Shown here one piece after another: positions 18,418 to 28,593 of a stretch of DNA of 64,000 nucleotides (positions are counted from its first letter, which is position 1; the number at the start of each line of letters is the position of its first letter). The notes under the pieces are model-generated. The model ran no database searches and was not told where the DNA came from. It worked only from the letters and a program-made list of their open reading frames with translations. The translations under genes were made by a program, and so were the position numbers. The DNA is from CAVSWT01 sp963777515 (GTDB lineage: Bacteria > Bacteroidota > Ignavibacteria > Ignavibacteriales > Ignavibacteriaceae), in assembly GCA_963777515.1 (NCBI GenBank), contig CAVZQU010000007.1:310001-374000 (forward strand). Direction: 5' to 3'.

Positions 18418-19962
18418 ATGAATCGCAAACTTAGAGTAGAAATTATAGATCTTGTTTCACAAAAACCGAGTAAAAAATTATTTGCCCGAATTATGAATGC
18501 AAACTTTGCAAGCATAATGCCTCAAATTGTAGGAGTATGGTGCGAAGAAGAGGGACATGAAGTCAATTATATTTGTTATACTGGTAAAGAAAATTTGGTA
18601 AATGAACTATCGCTCGATGCCGATATAGTTTTTATCGGTGCTTTTACCGAGGCTGCACAAACAGCCTATGCTTTAAGTAATTTATTACGCTCTCACGGAG
18701 CTGTAACTGTTTTAGGAGGGCCGCATGCGCGTTGTTACCCTGAGGACGCAGCAAAGTATTTTGATTATGTAACCGGTTTTACCGATAAAGATATAATTCA
18801 TGAAATACTGCATGATTGTTCTCCTCATCGACCTATTGGTTTACATCTTTCTGCACCGAGGCAGCCTCTCTCCTTGCCAGGTGTAAAGGAAAGATGGAAA
18901 TTTATTGAATCTGCTCTTAAGAAGGCCCCGTTAATTAAAATGGTTCCTATGCTTGGCAGTTTAGGATGCCCTTATACTTGCAGTTTTTGTATAGATTCAA
19001 CAGTTGAATACCAGCCGTTAAACTTTGATGTAATGAAAGAAGATTTAACTTTTTTACTCACCAAGTTTAAACGGCCTCTTGTCGGATGGCATGACCCAAA
19101 TTTTGGAATTAGATTTAATGAATACATGGATGCAATTGAAGAAGTTGTCCCAGAAGATAGTATAGACTTTATTGCTGAAAGCAGTTTATCTCTATTATCG
19201 GAACCTCATGTAAAAAGGCTGAAACGTAATGGATTTGGAGCAATGCTGCCCGGTATTGAATCATGGTTTGACCTGGGGAATAAATCTAAAACCGGAAGCA
19301 TGATTGGGTTAGATAAAGTTAAGCATATTGCCGAACAAGTTAATATGATTTTAAGATACATCCCTTATGTTCAAACTAATTTTGTTTTAGGACTTGATTC
19401 AGATGAAGGAGAGGAACCATTTGAACTTACAAAAAAATTCGTCGATTTAACTCCTGGTGCATTCCCGGGTTATTCCCTTTTGTCAGCTTTTGGTCAAGCT
19501 GCACCTCTTAATTTGGAATATCAAAAACTTAACCGTGTAATTCCCTTCCCGTTTCATTTCCTGGATAATAATCACGCAATGAATGTGAAACCTATGAATT
19601 ACTCCTGGCCGGAATTTTATTCTCATTTAATTGGATTAGGTGAACATACTTTTTCCTGGAAAGCGATTGGAAGAAGACTACTTGCTACTAACGCATTTAT
19701 TCCGAGATGGATGAATGTTGTTCGTGCAATTTCTTCTGAAGGTTTTGGAAGGATTTCATATAATAAAGAAATATTAATGCAGCTAAATTCAGACATAAAA
19801 TTCCGTTCGTATTTTGAGCAGGAAACAACAGAGCTTCCGGATTTCTATAAAAATATTTTAAAGAATGAACTTGGCCCTTTATGGGAATGGCTGCCTAAAG
19901 GAGCAATGTTCCATGACCAAAACGCATACTTAAAAACTATAGCAGAACGAATTGCTGTTTAA
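18418..19962 (+). CDS. B12-binding-type radical SAM protein
   Basis: 514 residues. Residues about 1-140 look like a cobalamin-binding Rossmann domain without the DxHxxG motif, as in class B radical SAM proteins (IVFIGAFTEAAQTAYALS, VTVLGGPHARCYPEDA). The radical SAM cluster motif is CPYTCSFC (near residue 184-191), followed by VGWHDPNFGIRF and a TIM-barrel pattern (MLPGIESW, YVQTNFVLGLD). Such enzymes methylate or rearrange unreactive carbons; the substrate is not evident. Followed after 29 bases by a second B12/radical SAM gene, so the pair likely works in one pathway. Confidence 0.85.
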   Translation: MNRKLRVEIIDLVSQKPSKKLFARIMNANFASIMPQIVGVWCEEEGHEVNYICYTGKENLVNELSLDADIVFIGAFTEAAQTAYALSNLLRSHGAVTVLGGPHARCYPEDAAKYFDYVTGFTDKDIIHEILHDCSPHRPIGLHLSAPRQPLSLPGVKERWKFIESALKKAPLIKMVPMLGSLGCPYTCSFCIDSTVEYQPLNFDVMKEDLTFLLTKFKRPLVGWHDPNFGIRFNEYMDAIEEVVPEDSIDFIAESSLSLLSEPHVKRLKRNGFGAMLPGIESWFDLGNKSKTGSMIGLDKVKHIAEQVNMILRYIPYVQTNFVLGLDSDEGEEPFELTKKFVDLTPGAFPGYSLLSAFGQAAPLNLEYQKLNRVIPFPFHFLDNNHAMNVKPMNYSWPEFYSHLIGLGEHTFSWKAIGRRLLATNAFIPRWMNVVRAISSEGFGRISYNKEILMQLNSDIKFRSYFEQETTELPDFYKNILKNELGPLWEWLPKGAMFHDQNAYLKTIAERIAV

Positions 19963-19991
19963 TATTAATTTAACCTATGATGATATAAAAA

Positions 19992-21470
19992 ATGAATATT
20001 CTTTTAGTTTACCCAAGTTATCCTGATACTTTTTGGAGCTTTAAACATGCGCTTAAATTTGTTTCAAAGAAAGCAAGCTTTCCCCCATTAGGATTACTTA
20101 CAGTAGCATCTTTATTGCCTGTCGACTATAATAAAAAACTTATTGATATGAATGTAACCGAATTAAAAGATAAAGATATTTTGTGGGCTGATTATGTTTA
20201 TATAAGTGCGATGTCTGTCCAGGGAAAATCAGCGGATGAAGTAATTGAAAGATGTAATCAACTAAATAAAAAAATTGTAGCAGGCGGCCCGCATTTTACC
20301 AGCAACTATGAAAAATATGATAATGTTGATTATTTAGTTCTTAAAGAAGCTGAAATCACTTTACCTCAATTTATTAATGATTTGGCAGATGGAATGCCGA
20401 AACATATTTATACCACGGATCAATGGTCTGATATTGCTGCAACACCTTTGCCTCTTTGGGATCTTATTTCATCGAAGAATTATTCGTCGATGAATATTCA
20501 ATATTCTAGGGGCTGTCCGTATGACTGTGATTTTTGTGACATAACAGTGCTCTATGGAAGAAGGCCCCGCACTAAAACAACCGTGCAAGTTATTGCTGAA
20601 CTGGATGAATTATATAACACAGGCTGGAAAGGCCCGGTCTTTTTTGTAGATGATAATTTTATCGGGAATAAAGTTAAATTAAAAAAAGAAATTCTTCCTG
20701 CAATTATTGAGTGGAATGATAAAAGAAAAAACCCGTTTTATTTTAACACTGAAGTTTCAATCAATCTTGCTGATGATGATAATCTGATGAAGCTAATGGT
20801 TAAAGCAGGATTTGAAGCTGTGTTTATAGGCATAGAATCTCCAAATGAAGAGAGCTTAGTTGAATGCAATAAATCTCAAAATAGAAACCGCGACTTAATT
20901 GAAAGTGTAAAAAAAATTCAGAGTGCAGGCCTGGAAGTTCAAGGTGGATTTATTGTCGGCTTTGATAATGATCCTCCGTCAATTTTTGAAAAGCTAACAG
21001 AGTTTATTCAAGAAAGCGGAATAGTAACTGCAATGGTTGGCTTACTAAATGCACCGGAAGGTACAAAGCTTCATAAAAGACTTGAGGAAGAAGGAAGAAT
21101 GTTAAAAAGTTTTTCAGGCGACAATACGGATTTTTCAACTAACTTTATCCCCAAAATGAATATAGAAAAATTGCTTGCCGGATATAAACAAATACTTGAT
21201 AAAATTTATTCCCCAAAGCATTATTATGAACGAGTTATGAGATTTATGAAAGATTACGAACCTAAAAAGAAAAAGGTTTTTCACTTAAATCCCAATTACA
21301 TTCTCGCCTTGTTTAGGTCAATAATTAAATTGGGAGTTATTGGTGAGGAAAGAATATATTACTGGAAATTATTTTTCTGGTCACTTTTCAGAAAGCCGCA
21401 ATTGTTTTCTCTGGCAATCTTGTTTACAATTTATGGTTTTCATTTCAGAAAAGTTTCAAGCGGAATTTAA
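19992..21470 (+). CDS. B12-binding radical SAM protein with C-terminal DUF4070-like region
   Basis: 492 residues. B12 domain about 1-145 (PPLGLLTVASLLP, YVYISAMSVQGKSADEVI, IVAGGPHFTS), radical SAM cluster CPYDCDFC near residue 175, barrel motifs FVDDNFIGN and AVFIGIESPNEESL, then a C-terminal extension with GLLNAPEGTKLHKRLEEEGR that is typical of DUF4070 members such as the hopanoid methylase HpnP. The resemblance does not prove hopanoid work: no hopanoid genes are nearby. The last 60 residues are hydrophobic and aromatic, suggesting membrane contact and a lipid substrate (inference). Confidence 0.85.
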   Translation: MNILLVYPSYPDTFWSFKHALKFVSKKASFPPLGLLTVASLLPVDYNKKLIDMNVTELKDKDILWADYVYISAMSVQGKSADEVIERCNQLNKKIVAGGPHFTSNYEKYDNVDYLVLKEAEITLPQFINDLADGMPKHIYTTDQWSDIAATPLPLWDLISSKNYSSMNIQYSRGCPYDCDFCDITVLYGRRPRTKTTVQVIAELDELYNTGWKGPVFFVDDNFIGNKVKLKKEILPAIIEWNDKRKNPFYFNTEVSINLADDDNLMKLMVKAGFEAVFIGIESPNEESLVECNKSQNRNRDLIESVKKIQSAGLEVQGGFIVGFDNDPPSIFEKLTEFIQESGIVTAMVGLLNAPEGTKLHKRLEEEGRMLKSFSGDNTDFSTNFIPKMNIEKLLAGYKQILDKIYSPKHYYERVMRFMKDYEPKKKKVFHLNPNYILALFRSIIKLGVIGEERIYYWKLFFWSLFRKPQLFSLAILFTIYGFHFRKVSSGI

Positions 21471-21524
21471 TAAATTTTTAATTATTCTTAGTAATCCACA
21501 GATTATTGTAATCGTCTTAATGGA

Positions 21525-21555
21525 TTAATTCCTTTTTCATCCCTATGCACGATTG
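21525..21555 (+). promoter_or_regulatory. Shared 31-bp motif, copy c
   Basis: TTAATTCCTTTTTCATCC followed by CTATGCACGATTG. Ends 71 bases before the 49-residue membrane protein gene at 21627. Confidence 0.65.
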
Positions 21556-21626
21556 ATACAGATCATTTCTCTTCTTACTTTAACTTAGAATTCAAAAACT
21601 AAAATTTAATGAGATAGGATACTTAC

Positions 21627-21776
21627 ATGTTATACAAAATCGCAATTATATTAATTGCTTTATGGCTTTTGGGATTAATTACATCGTTTACTATGGGTGG
21701 AGCAATCCACATTTTCTTAATAATTGCAATTATAATGATTTTGGTAAGAATAATAAACGAAAGGCGTGTGTTATAA
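21627..21776 (+). CDS. Lmo0937-family small membrane protein
   Basis: 49 residues translated by hand: MLYKIAIILIALWLLGL, then TSFTMGGAIHIFLIIAIIMI and a basic tail RIINERR. Two helices joined by a short GG turn are typical of this widely conserved, uncharacterised stress-associated family. A near-identical paralogue lies at 29408 and a diverged one at 58591. Both close paralogues have the 31-bp motif exactly 71 bases before the start codon. Confidence 0.85.
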   Translation: MLYKIAIILIALWLLGLITSFTMGGAIHIFLIIAIIMILVRIINERRVL

Positions 21777-21806
21777 TTAAATGCTGCTAATAAGAATTTG
21801 AAAATC

Positions 21807-23222
21807 ATGGACACAAAAAAACAAAGGAACATACTCCTTGTAGATGACGACGCGGCTGTTGCCTTGAATGAAGCCATCCAATTAAAATCTTATGGATATA
21901 ATGTTGTCTTTGCCTTAAACGGACAAAAAGCAATTGAAGCTGTAAATTTAAATACACCCCCGATTGATCTAATTCTTATGGATATAAACCTTGGCGAACA
22001 AATGGGCGGCACTGAAACAGCCAAAATAATTCTTAAAGATCATGACATACCTCTTTTATTTCATTCCAACTATACAGACCGTGAAATTGTAGATAAAACT
22101 GAAAACATAACTTCTTATGGCTATGTTGTTAAAAACGGTATTACTGTACTAGATGCTTCAATCAAGATGGCATTTAGGCTATATGCAGCATATCAAAATC
22201 TTAAAAGTCAAAAGATGATGACTGATTCAAAACAAAGCGAATTACTCATGTACGAGAAACGATACCGGAGGCTTTTCGAATCAGCTAAGGATGGAATACT
22301 AATACTTAATGCAGACAATGGAATGATTACAGATGTTAATCCTTTTCTTATTGAACTGCTGGGGTATTCTAAAGAAGAATTCCTTCAAAAAAATATTTGG
22401 GATCTCAGTGCTTTTAAAAATATTGATTACTCAAAGAGATTGTATAAAGAGCTGCAAGAAAAAAAATATATCCGGTATGAAGATTTACCTTTGGAAACTT
22501 CAGACGGAAAGCTAATTCATGTAGAATTTGTTAGTAATGTTTATCAAGTTGACAATGAAAATGTAATCCAATGCAACATACGTGATATAACAAACCGGGT
22601 TAAACATGAAAAAATACTCTCGGATGATATAAATGCAAAAAATGCTTTGCTAAGAGAAATACAGCACCGGACAAAAAACAGCTTTGCTATGATAACCAGC
22701 TTTATTCATCTTAGAACCGATGCAGTAACCTCAGATGAAACAAAAAATGTACTTGAAGAATTAAGTTTAAGGGTACAATCAATTTCAGATTTGTATTCAT
22801 TATTGCATGATACTAATTCCTTTTTTAATGTTCCGCTTAATATTTACATTGAAAAAGTAATTGAATCTACACTTAAACTTTCAAATAAAGTTACGGTCAA
22901 TAAAAATATTGCTGAAATTAAAGTGCCTTCAAAAAATGCGGCCACAATAGGAATGATACTTGTTGAGCTATTAACAAATTCTTTTAAATATGCATTCCCT
23001 GAAACCACCACTGGAATAATAAATGTGAATTTAAAAGTAAACGGCTTTCGAATATTATTAACCATTGAAGATAACGGCATAGGATTAGGAAAAGATTTTG
23101 ATATTAATAATGTAACCAGTTTGGGGCTGCATCTTGTATATTTAATGGTAAGCCAGCTTAATGGAAAAATTAAATTCATTTTAGAAACAGGAACTAAAAT
23201 AGAAATTGAAATCCCTTATTGA
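21807..23222 (+). CDS. Receiver-PAS-histidine kinase (HisKA_2 type)
   Basis: 471 residues from the ATG at 21807; a TTG start nine bases earlier is possible. Receiver at 1-125 (LLVDDDAA, acceptor LILMDINLG, FHSNYTD, VVKNG), PAS about 150-270, then the HisKA_2 H-box LLREIQHRTKNSFAMI and an HATPase domain (VELLTNSFKYAFPE, EDNGIGLG). Cytoplasmic. This type often acts downstream of a hybrid kinase, receiving phosphate on its receiver and signalling through its kinase domain. It begins about 30 bases after the small membrane protein gene and could share its transcript. Confidence 0.9.
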   Translation: MDTKKQRNILLVDDDAAVALNEAIQLKSYGYNVVFALNGQKAIEAVNLNTPPIDLILMDINLGEQMGGTETAKIILKDHDIPLLFHSNYTDREIVDKTENITSYGYVVKNGITVLDASIKMAFRLYAAYQNLKSQKMMTDSKQSELLMYEKRYRRLFESAKDGILILNADNGMITDVNPFLIELLGYSKEEFLQKNIWDLSAFKNIDYSKRLYKELQEKKYIRYEDLPLETSDGKLIHVEFVSNVYQVDNENVIQCNIRDITNRVKHEKILSDDINAKNALLREIQHRTKNSFAMITSFIHLRTDAVTSDETKNVLEELSLRVQSISDLYSLLHDTNSFFNVPLNIYIEKVIESTLKLSNKVTVNKNIAEIKVPSKNAATIGMILVELLTNSFKYAFPETTTGIINVNLKVNGFRILLTIEDNGIGLGKDFDINNVTSLGLHLVYLMVSQLNGKIKFILETGTKIEIEIPY

Positions 23223-23287
23223 GAAATTATATTAATGATTATAGGCAAATTATAATTTAAAATAGAATATTTTCACTTATAAATGAT

Positions 23288-23318
23288 GTAGTTCTATTTT
23301 CATCCTTTCGATCGATTG
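23288..23318 (+). promoter_or_regulatory. Shared 31-bp motif, copy d
   Basis: GTAGTTCTATTTTCATCC followed by TTTCGATCGATTG. Ends 64 bases before the CsbD-like gene at 23383. Confidence 0.65.
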
Positions 23319-23382
23319 ATCGGTAAATAACTTTTCCATAACATATTGCAACATTATTACATTTAAATATTAGGATAAAAAA

Positions 23383-23607
23383 ATGATTAATAGAAAAGAG
23401 ACCGCAATTCAGCAAAATACAATTTCTAATAATTCAATAACAGAAAACTGGTATATCAAAAAAGCTAAACTCAAGAGACACTATCCAGCTTTAACTGATC
23501 GTGATTTACTTTTTGATGAAGTTAAAAATGGTTCTATATGGGATAAGCTTAAAGCAAAGCTTGGTATAAGTATAGTAGAATTGCAGAATATAATTTCATC
23601 GCGTTGA
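23383..23607 (+). CDS. CsbD-like small stress protein
   Basis: 74 residues; ATG after an AGGA site. After a 22-residue polar N-terminus the pattern ENWYIKKAKLKRHYP ... LTDRDLLFDEVKNGSIWDKLKAKLGIS is CsbD-like and aligns with the protein at 17932. Function unknown beyond the general-stress association of the family. Preceded by motif copy d and followed by a doubtful small frame. Confidence 0.7.
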   Translation: MINRKETAIQQNTISNNSITENWYIKKAKLKRHYPALTDRDLLFDEVKNGSIWDKLKAKLGISIVELQNIISSR

Positions 23608-23708
23608 TTTTCTTTAACAATTGAGTAAACTGGAAAATCATTTGGTAAAATAGAATTACGGATGTATTAATATTGCACCAATGTTAGTGATATTTATAGC
23701 GCACTATA

Positions 23709-23891
23709 GTGTATGTACAAGTTCAAGGAAAAAACAAAAGAAATTTATTGACTCAAAAACAAATATCTAAACAGCAATACTATAGAAAAATGTTCGAACA
23801 TGGACCAAAAATTAAAATGAGTTTAAATGATGTTAAGAAATTATCTCATTATGCAGATCAGTTAAAAACTCATGTAAATTATCATCTTTAA
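23709..23891 (+). CDS. Hypothetical small basic protein
   Basis: 60 codons opening with GTG and no visible ribosome site. The product is basic and polar (QGKNKRNLLTQKQISKQQYY ... DVKKLSHYADQLKTH). I recognise no family. The frame is kept only because it follows a stress gene on the same strand and has a plausible helical composition; it may be spurious. Confidence 0.3.
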   Translation: MYVQVQGKNKRNLLTQKQISKQQYYRKMFEHGPKIKMSLNDVKKLSHYADQLKTHVNYHL

Positions 23892-24275
23892 ATAATATCC
23901 GATATTATTTTGCCTGCTTTGAATGGTAAATCGAATTTAATTGATATTCATTTGAATACTCATTGCTTTGAGTTTAGTCGATTTAAATTCTATTTTTGAA
24001 CTGAACAAAGATATTATCAATATCTTAGTCAACCAGCGATACATAATTTCTGAAACTTCTTTCTAACAAATGCATTCATATTGATTGAAGTTATGCAAAA
24101 GTAGAAAAATGTAGATTTTCATTTTGAACCTGGCTTGTTCATCTGCGGTCTATTTTAAAATGCTGTCCGATGAACTAAAATCTTAAAAACGGCCAGAAAG
24201 TAATTGCATAATTTTAATAAGAAATAAAAATATAAATTTTTTGGTAATCGGCCTCATTTATATTTTAGGGCAAAT
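23892..24275. other. Intergenic region before the CheB-CheR gene
   Basis: About 384 AT-rich bases. No open frame and no convincing copy of the 31-bp motif; the closest match (GTTCATCTGCGGTCTATT, near 24130) is too poor to count. It should hold the promoter of the 24276-29277 signalling genes. Confidence 0.4.
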
Positions 24276-27236
24276 ATGAAAAAGAAAGTCAGTCATAAAA
24301 TATCCCCAATCAAAAAAAAGAAGAATAAAACCATTGAAATAACTTCCTCAAGTAATTCATTTTATATAGTTGGAATAGGCGCATCTGCTGGCGGCTTGGA
24401 TGCTCTCGAAAGATTTTTCGAAAACATGACAGAAAATTCCGGCATGGCTTTCATTGTGGTTTCACATTTAGACCCCAATCATGTAAGCATTATGCCTGAA
24501 CTAATCCAAAAGTCTACTAAGATGAAATTATTTAAAGCAGAAGATGGTATGGCAGTGAAACCCAATCATGTATATGTTGCGCCTGCTAACCGGGACATAG
24601 GAATACTTCACGGGACAATACAGCTAATTGAACCTCTTGAACCACATGGTTTCAGGCTGCCGATTGATTTTTTCTTCAAATCATTTTCAGCAGATTTAGG
24701 AGAGAAAGCCATTTGCATTATCCTTTCTGGTATGGCTTCAGACGGTACAGCCGGACTGAAAGCAGTTAAAAATGAATTAGGAATGGTAATGGTTCAGGAT
24801 CCAAAATCAGCAAAATTTGATGGCATGCCGACGAGTGCCATTAAAACTGGTTTAGCAGATTACATTTTGCCTCCTGAAGAAATGCCGGATCTTTTGATTA
24901 AATATGTTTCCCAAAAAGTTAAAGGAGTATTTTTTGATAAAGGAGATACACAAGGTAAATTTCCGGATGTATTTCAAAAAATTTTTATACTAATCAGAAC
25001 GCACACCGGACACGATTTTTCAAACTACAAACAAAATACTATCTACCGCCGTGTAGAAAGAAGAATGAATATTGCCCAACTTGATAATGTTCCAAGTTAT
25101 ATTCGCCTTCTGCAGGAAAGCCCCGCTGAAATTGAAAACTTATTTAAAGAACTTTTAATTGGAGTGACAAATTTTTTTAGAGATCCGGAATCTTTTGAAA
25201 AATTAAAGAAGATATTATCAGAGTATATAATAAGTAAACCGGATAACGGTAAAATTAGAATCTGGATTCCCGGATGTTCTACCGGCGAAGAGGCCTACTC
25301 AGTTGCAATTGTATTACTTGAAAGTATGAATTTAACCAAGAAGAATTTAAACGTACAAATATTTGCCACAGATATTGATAGCGATGCTATAGATAAAGCC
25401 AGGATTGGTTCGTATTCAGCAATCGAACCAGATGTTAGTAAAGAACGTTTAAAATTTTTCTTTATAAAAGACAAAAATCAATATCACATTCGAAAAGAAA
25501 TTAGAGAAATGATCGTATTTGCACCTCAAAGCGTTGTTAAAGATCCTCCATTTACTAAACTTGATTTGATCGTGTGCCGAAACCTTTTAATTTATTTTAA
25601 TACTGAATTACAAAAAAAAGTAATTCCTATATTCCATTACAGTCTTTTATCTAATGGAATACTTTTCCTTGGTTCCTCTGAAACTATCGGCGGGTTTGTC
25701 GATTTGTTTTCAATGATAGATAAAAAATGGAAATTTTATAAAAGAAGAGATTCTATTTACTCGGCACAGCCTTTTATCGAATTCCCGGTGTCACATTCAA
25801 TCGGAAAAAATTATGAGATTCCTATGAAATTAAATGAGGTTAAAAATATATCCAGGGTAGCAGAAAAAATTATTCTCCAAAGCTACTCTCCAAATTGCGT
25901 TATAATATCAGGGAATGGAGAAATATTATATATTCATGGAAGAACCGGCAAATACCTGGAACTCACTAGCGGCGAAGCTAAGATGAATATTTTTGAAATG
26001 GCACGGGAAGGATTAAAAAAAGAGCTTCCGGCAGTGATTAGAAAAGTTTTGACAACTAAAAAATCGGTAACGGTTGAAGGAATTAAAGTAAAACCCAACG
26101 GCAGCACATTGTTAATAAATCTAACGGTAAAGCCCATTAAAGAACCGGCAGAGATGAGGGATTCATTATTACTAATTTTTGAAGATTTAAAACCTCAAAA
26201 AATAGTACCGGCATCTAAAAAAATTCATTATGATAAAAGATCGGAAAAAATTATAAAAGATCTTGAGCACGAATTAAAAAACACTAAAGAAGATCTACGA
26301 TCCACTATTGAAGAATTGGAAACTTCAAATGAAGAACTTAAATCTACTAACGAGGAAATGCAGTCTACAAACGAAGAAATGCAAAGCTCAAATGAAGAAA
26401 TGGAAACTTCCAAAGAAGAATTGCAGTCACTGAATGAAGAACTAGTTACAGTAAATACCGAGCTGCAAAACAAGAATGATGAATTATCTTTGATTAATAA
26501 TGATATGAAAAACCTTATGGACAGCATTGATATACCAACTATTTTTCTTGATAATAATCTGCTCATTAAACGATTTACACATCATATAACGAAGATTGTG
26601 AACTTGATTTCATCGGACATCGGCAGGCCTATAAACCACATTGCTACTAATCTTAAATATGAAAAGTTTATTGAAGATGCAAAGGAAGTATTAAGAACAC
26701 TTTCTTTTAAAGAAATTGAACTGCAGACAAAAGATGGAACCTGGTATCAAATGCGGATAATGCCTTACCGGACAACAAACAATATTATTGACGGTCTTGT
26801 AGTAACATTTACTAATATCCACAAGCTGCAAACCGCTAACCAGGAAATCCAAAAGTTAAATCAAGAGATTCAGCTTGCACGTGAATTTTCCGACAATATT
26901 GTTGATACTGTTAGAGATTCACTTCTAATACTTGATAAAAATTTAAAAGTAGTTTCAGCTAATCGTTCTTTTTATAATATGTTTAGTACAAGCAGCGAAA
27001 AAACTATCGGTAAGTTTGTATATGAACTTGACGATAAGAAATGGGATATTCCTGAACTTAGGAAACTTCTGGAGAAAATAATTCCTAAAAGCAGTTTTTT
27101 TGAGAATTATGATGTCGAATACAATTTTAAACCTGGTGATAGTAAAAAATTACTCTTAAATGCCCGTCAAATATTTCGCGGTAATAAAAATTCTCAACTT
27201 ATTCTTTTGGCAATCCAGATAAAAAATTTAACATAA
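24276..27236 (+). CDS. CheB-CheR-PAS fusion signalling protein
   Basis: 986 residues. CheB methylesterase about 25-210 (GIGASAGGLDAL with the serine, SHLDPNH, LSGMASDGTAGL); no receiver precedes it. CheR: N-domain about 225-280, SAM-binding IWIPGCSTGEEAYS near 331 and CRNLLIYFN near 433. A long coiled coil of repeated SNEELKSTNEE-type units covers about 655-750, followed by two PAS domains to the end. These fusions are not classical chemotaxis proteins; they sit with kinases and are thought to sense and methylate within signalling complexes. The next two genes, a PAS kinase and a LuxR regulator, form the evident partner set. Confidence 0.93.
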   Translation: MKKKVSHKISPIKKKKNKTIEITSSSNSFYIVGIGASAGGLDALERFFENMTENSGMAFIVVSHLDPNHVSIMPELIQKSTKMKLFKAEDGMAVKPNHVYVAPANRDIGILHGTIQLIEPLEPHGFRLPIDFFFKSFSADLGEKAICIILSGMASDGTAGLKAVKNELGMVMVQDPKSAKFDGMPTSAIKTGLADYILPPEEMPDLLIKYVSQKVKGVFFDKGDTQGKFPDVFQKIFILIRTHTGHDFSNYKQNTIYRRVERRMNIAQLDNVPSYIRLLQESPAEIENLFKELLIGVTNFFRDPESFEKLKKILSEYIISKPDNGKIRIWIPGCSTGEEAYSVAIVLLESMNLTKKNLNVQIFATDIDSDAIDKARIGSYSAIEPDVSKERLKFFFIKDKNQYHIRKEIREMIVFAPQSVVKDPPFTKLDLIVCRNLLIYFNTELQKKVIPIFHYSLLSNGILFLGSSETIGGFVDLFSMIDKKWKFYKRRDSIYSAQPFIEFPVSHSIGKNYEIPMKLNEVKNISRVAEKIILQSYSPNCVIISGNGEILYIHGRTGKYLELTSGEAKMNIFEMAREGLKKELPAVIRKVLTTKKSVTVEGIKVKPNGSTLLINLTVKPIKEPAEMRDSLLLIFEDLKPQKIVPASKKIHYDKRSEKIIKDLEHELKNTKEDLRSTIEELETSNEELKSTNEEMQSTNEEMQSSNEEMETSKEELQSLNEELVTVNTELQNKNDELSLINNDMKNLMDSIDIPTIFLDNNLLIKRFTHHITKIVNLISSDIGRPINHIATNLKYEKFIEDAKEVLRTLSFKEIELQTKDGTWYQMRIMPYRTTNNIIDGLVVTFTNIHKLQTANQEIQKLNQEIQLAREFSDNIVDTVRDSLLILDKNLKVVSANRSFYNMFSTSSEKTIGKFVYELDDKKWDIPELRKLLEKIIPKSSFFENYDVEYNFKPGDSKKLLLNARQIFRGNKNSQLILLAIQIKNLT

Positions 27237-27249
27237 ATTGGATTTGAAT

Positions 27250-28539
27250 ATGAAACAAATTAAAGAAGCATCGGGAAAAGAAACTAATAAAAAAATCAAG
27301 AAAAAAACTGAAAAGAAAAATAAAAATATTGTTAAAAAAGAAATAGATGATGTACAAAAGCTGGTGCATTTATTACAAGTTCATCAAGTTGAACTGGAAC
27401 ATCAAAATCATGAACTTAGAATTGCACAGGAAGAGTTGGAAACTTCAAGGAATAAATACGTTAATATTTTTGATTTTTCACCAATCCCCTATCTTACTTT
27501 GGACCTTAATAGCATAATCAATGAAGTAAATTTGAATGCAAGCAAAATGTTTGCAATTGAAAGGAAAAAATTAATAGGCAAGAATTTTTTTACTTTTATT
27601 TCAATTGATCAAAGAGATATTTTTAATTCTTTTATTAAGTCGGTTTTTACTTCTTCGATTAAATGCTCCTGCGAATTAAAAGTTACAAATAAAGATAAGC
27701 AGGTATTTAATGTACTGATTGAGGGCATAAGATTAGATGAAGTACCGGAGGGAACTGATCAAAACTGCCAAATTGCTATAATAGATTTAACAGAGTATAA
27801 GCGAATAGAAAAATCTTTAAAAGAATCTAACGAAGAATTAAAATTTCTCAACGCATCTAAAGATAAATTCTTTTCTATTATTGCTCATGATTTAAGAGGC
27901 CCTTTTCATTCTTTGTTAAACGCATCTGAATTACTTGCTACAGAAATTGAAACATTATCTCAGGAAGAGATAACATATTTTAGCAAAAGTTTAAAAGATA
28001 ATTTAAAAAAATTATTTGTACTTATGGAAAATTTGCTTAATTGGTCAATGATGCAAAGAGATTTGCTTGTATACAATCCAATCAATATTAATCTTCATGA
28101 ATTTACAAGTGAAATAATCGGCACATTAAAACAGAGCGCTATTGAAAAGGATATTACATTATCTGATAATGTTGAAAACGAGACCTTTGTTTATGCAGAC
28201 GCAGACATGCTTCGCTCTATACTTCAAAACCTTATTATAAATGCAATCAAATTCTCAACCAATAACGGAACGATAATTATTTCTTCTATTAATAAAAATG
28301 ATTTGGTCGAAGTTTCTATAAAAGATAAAGGGATTGGGATCGAACCACAAAAATCTTCTGCACTTTTTAACTTTAACCAGTTGTTTACAACTACCGGAAC
28401 CGCAGGAGAGAAAGGAACAGGGCTTGGATTACCCATTTGTAAAGAATTTGTTGAAAGAAACGGAGGGAAAATTTGGGTTGAAAGTGAAGTTGGGAAAGGA
28501 TCAAAGTTTACTTTTACTTTGCATAAAGTAGTCACATAA
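27250..28539 (+). CDS. PAS sensor histidine kinase
   Basis: 429 residues from the ATG at 27250; a TTG at 27238 also opens the frame. A lysine-rich leader is followed by a short coiled coil (VHLLQVHQVELEHQN, AQEELETSRNKY) of the type that accompanies CheB-CheR fusions, PAS about 70-185, HisKA with FSIIAHDLRGPF (His about 213), and HATPase motifs NLIINAIKFS, DKGIGI and GTGLGLPICK. No membrane segments. Thirteen bases downstream of the CheB-CheR gene and 54 bases upstream of the LuxR regulator: one operon and probably one phosphorelay. Confidence 0.92.
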   Translation: MKQIKEASGKETNKKIKKKTEKKNKNIVKKEIDDVQKLVHLLQVHQVELEHQNHELRIAQEELETSRNKYVNIFDFSPIPYLTLDLNSIINEVNLNASKMFAIERKKLIGKNFFTFISIDQRDIFNSFIKSVFTSSIKCSCELKVTNKDKQVFNVLIEGIRLDEVPEGTDQNCQIAIIDLTEYKRIEKSLKESNEELKFLNASKDKFFSIIAHDLRGPFHSLLNASELLATEIETLSQEEITYFSKSLKDNLKKLFVLMENLLNWSMMQRDLLVYNPININLHEFTSEIIGTLKQSAIEKDITLSDNVENETFVYADADMLRSILQNLIINAIKFSTNNGTIIISSINKNDLVEVSIKDKGIGIEPQKSSALFNFNQLFTTTGTAGEKGTGLGLPICKEFVERNGGKIWVESEVGKGSKFTFTLHKVVT

Positions 28540-28593
28540 ATCTATCGTCAGAAGATACTGAACAAAATCTTTATTTAAATTAACCGGACATTC

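Noticed and set aside
24276..27236. Part of a chemotaxis operon
   Set aside because: No cheA, cheW, cheY or receptor genes are near; the fusion form with PAS domains points to non-chemotactic signalling.
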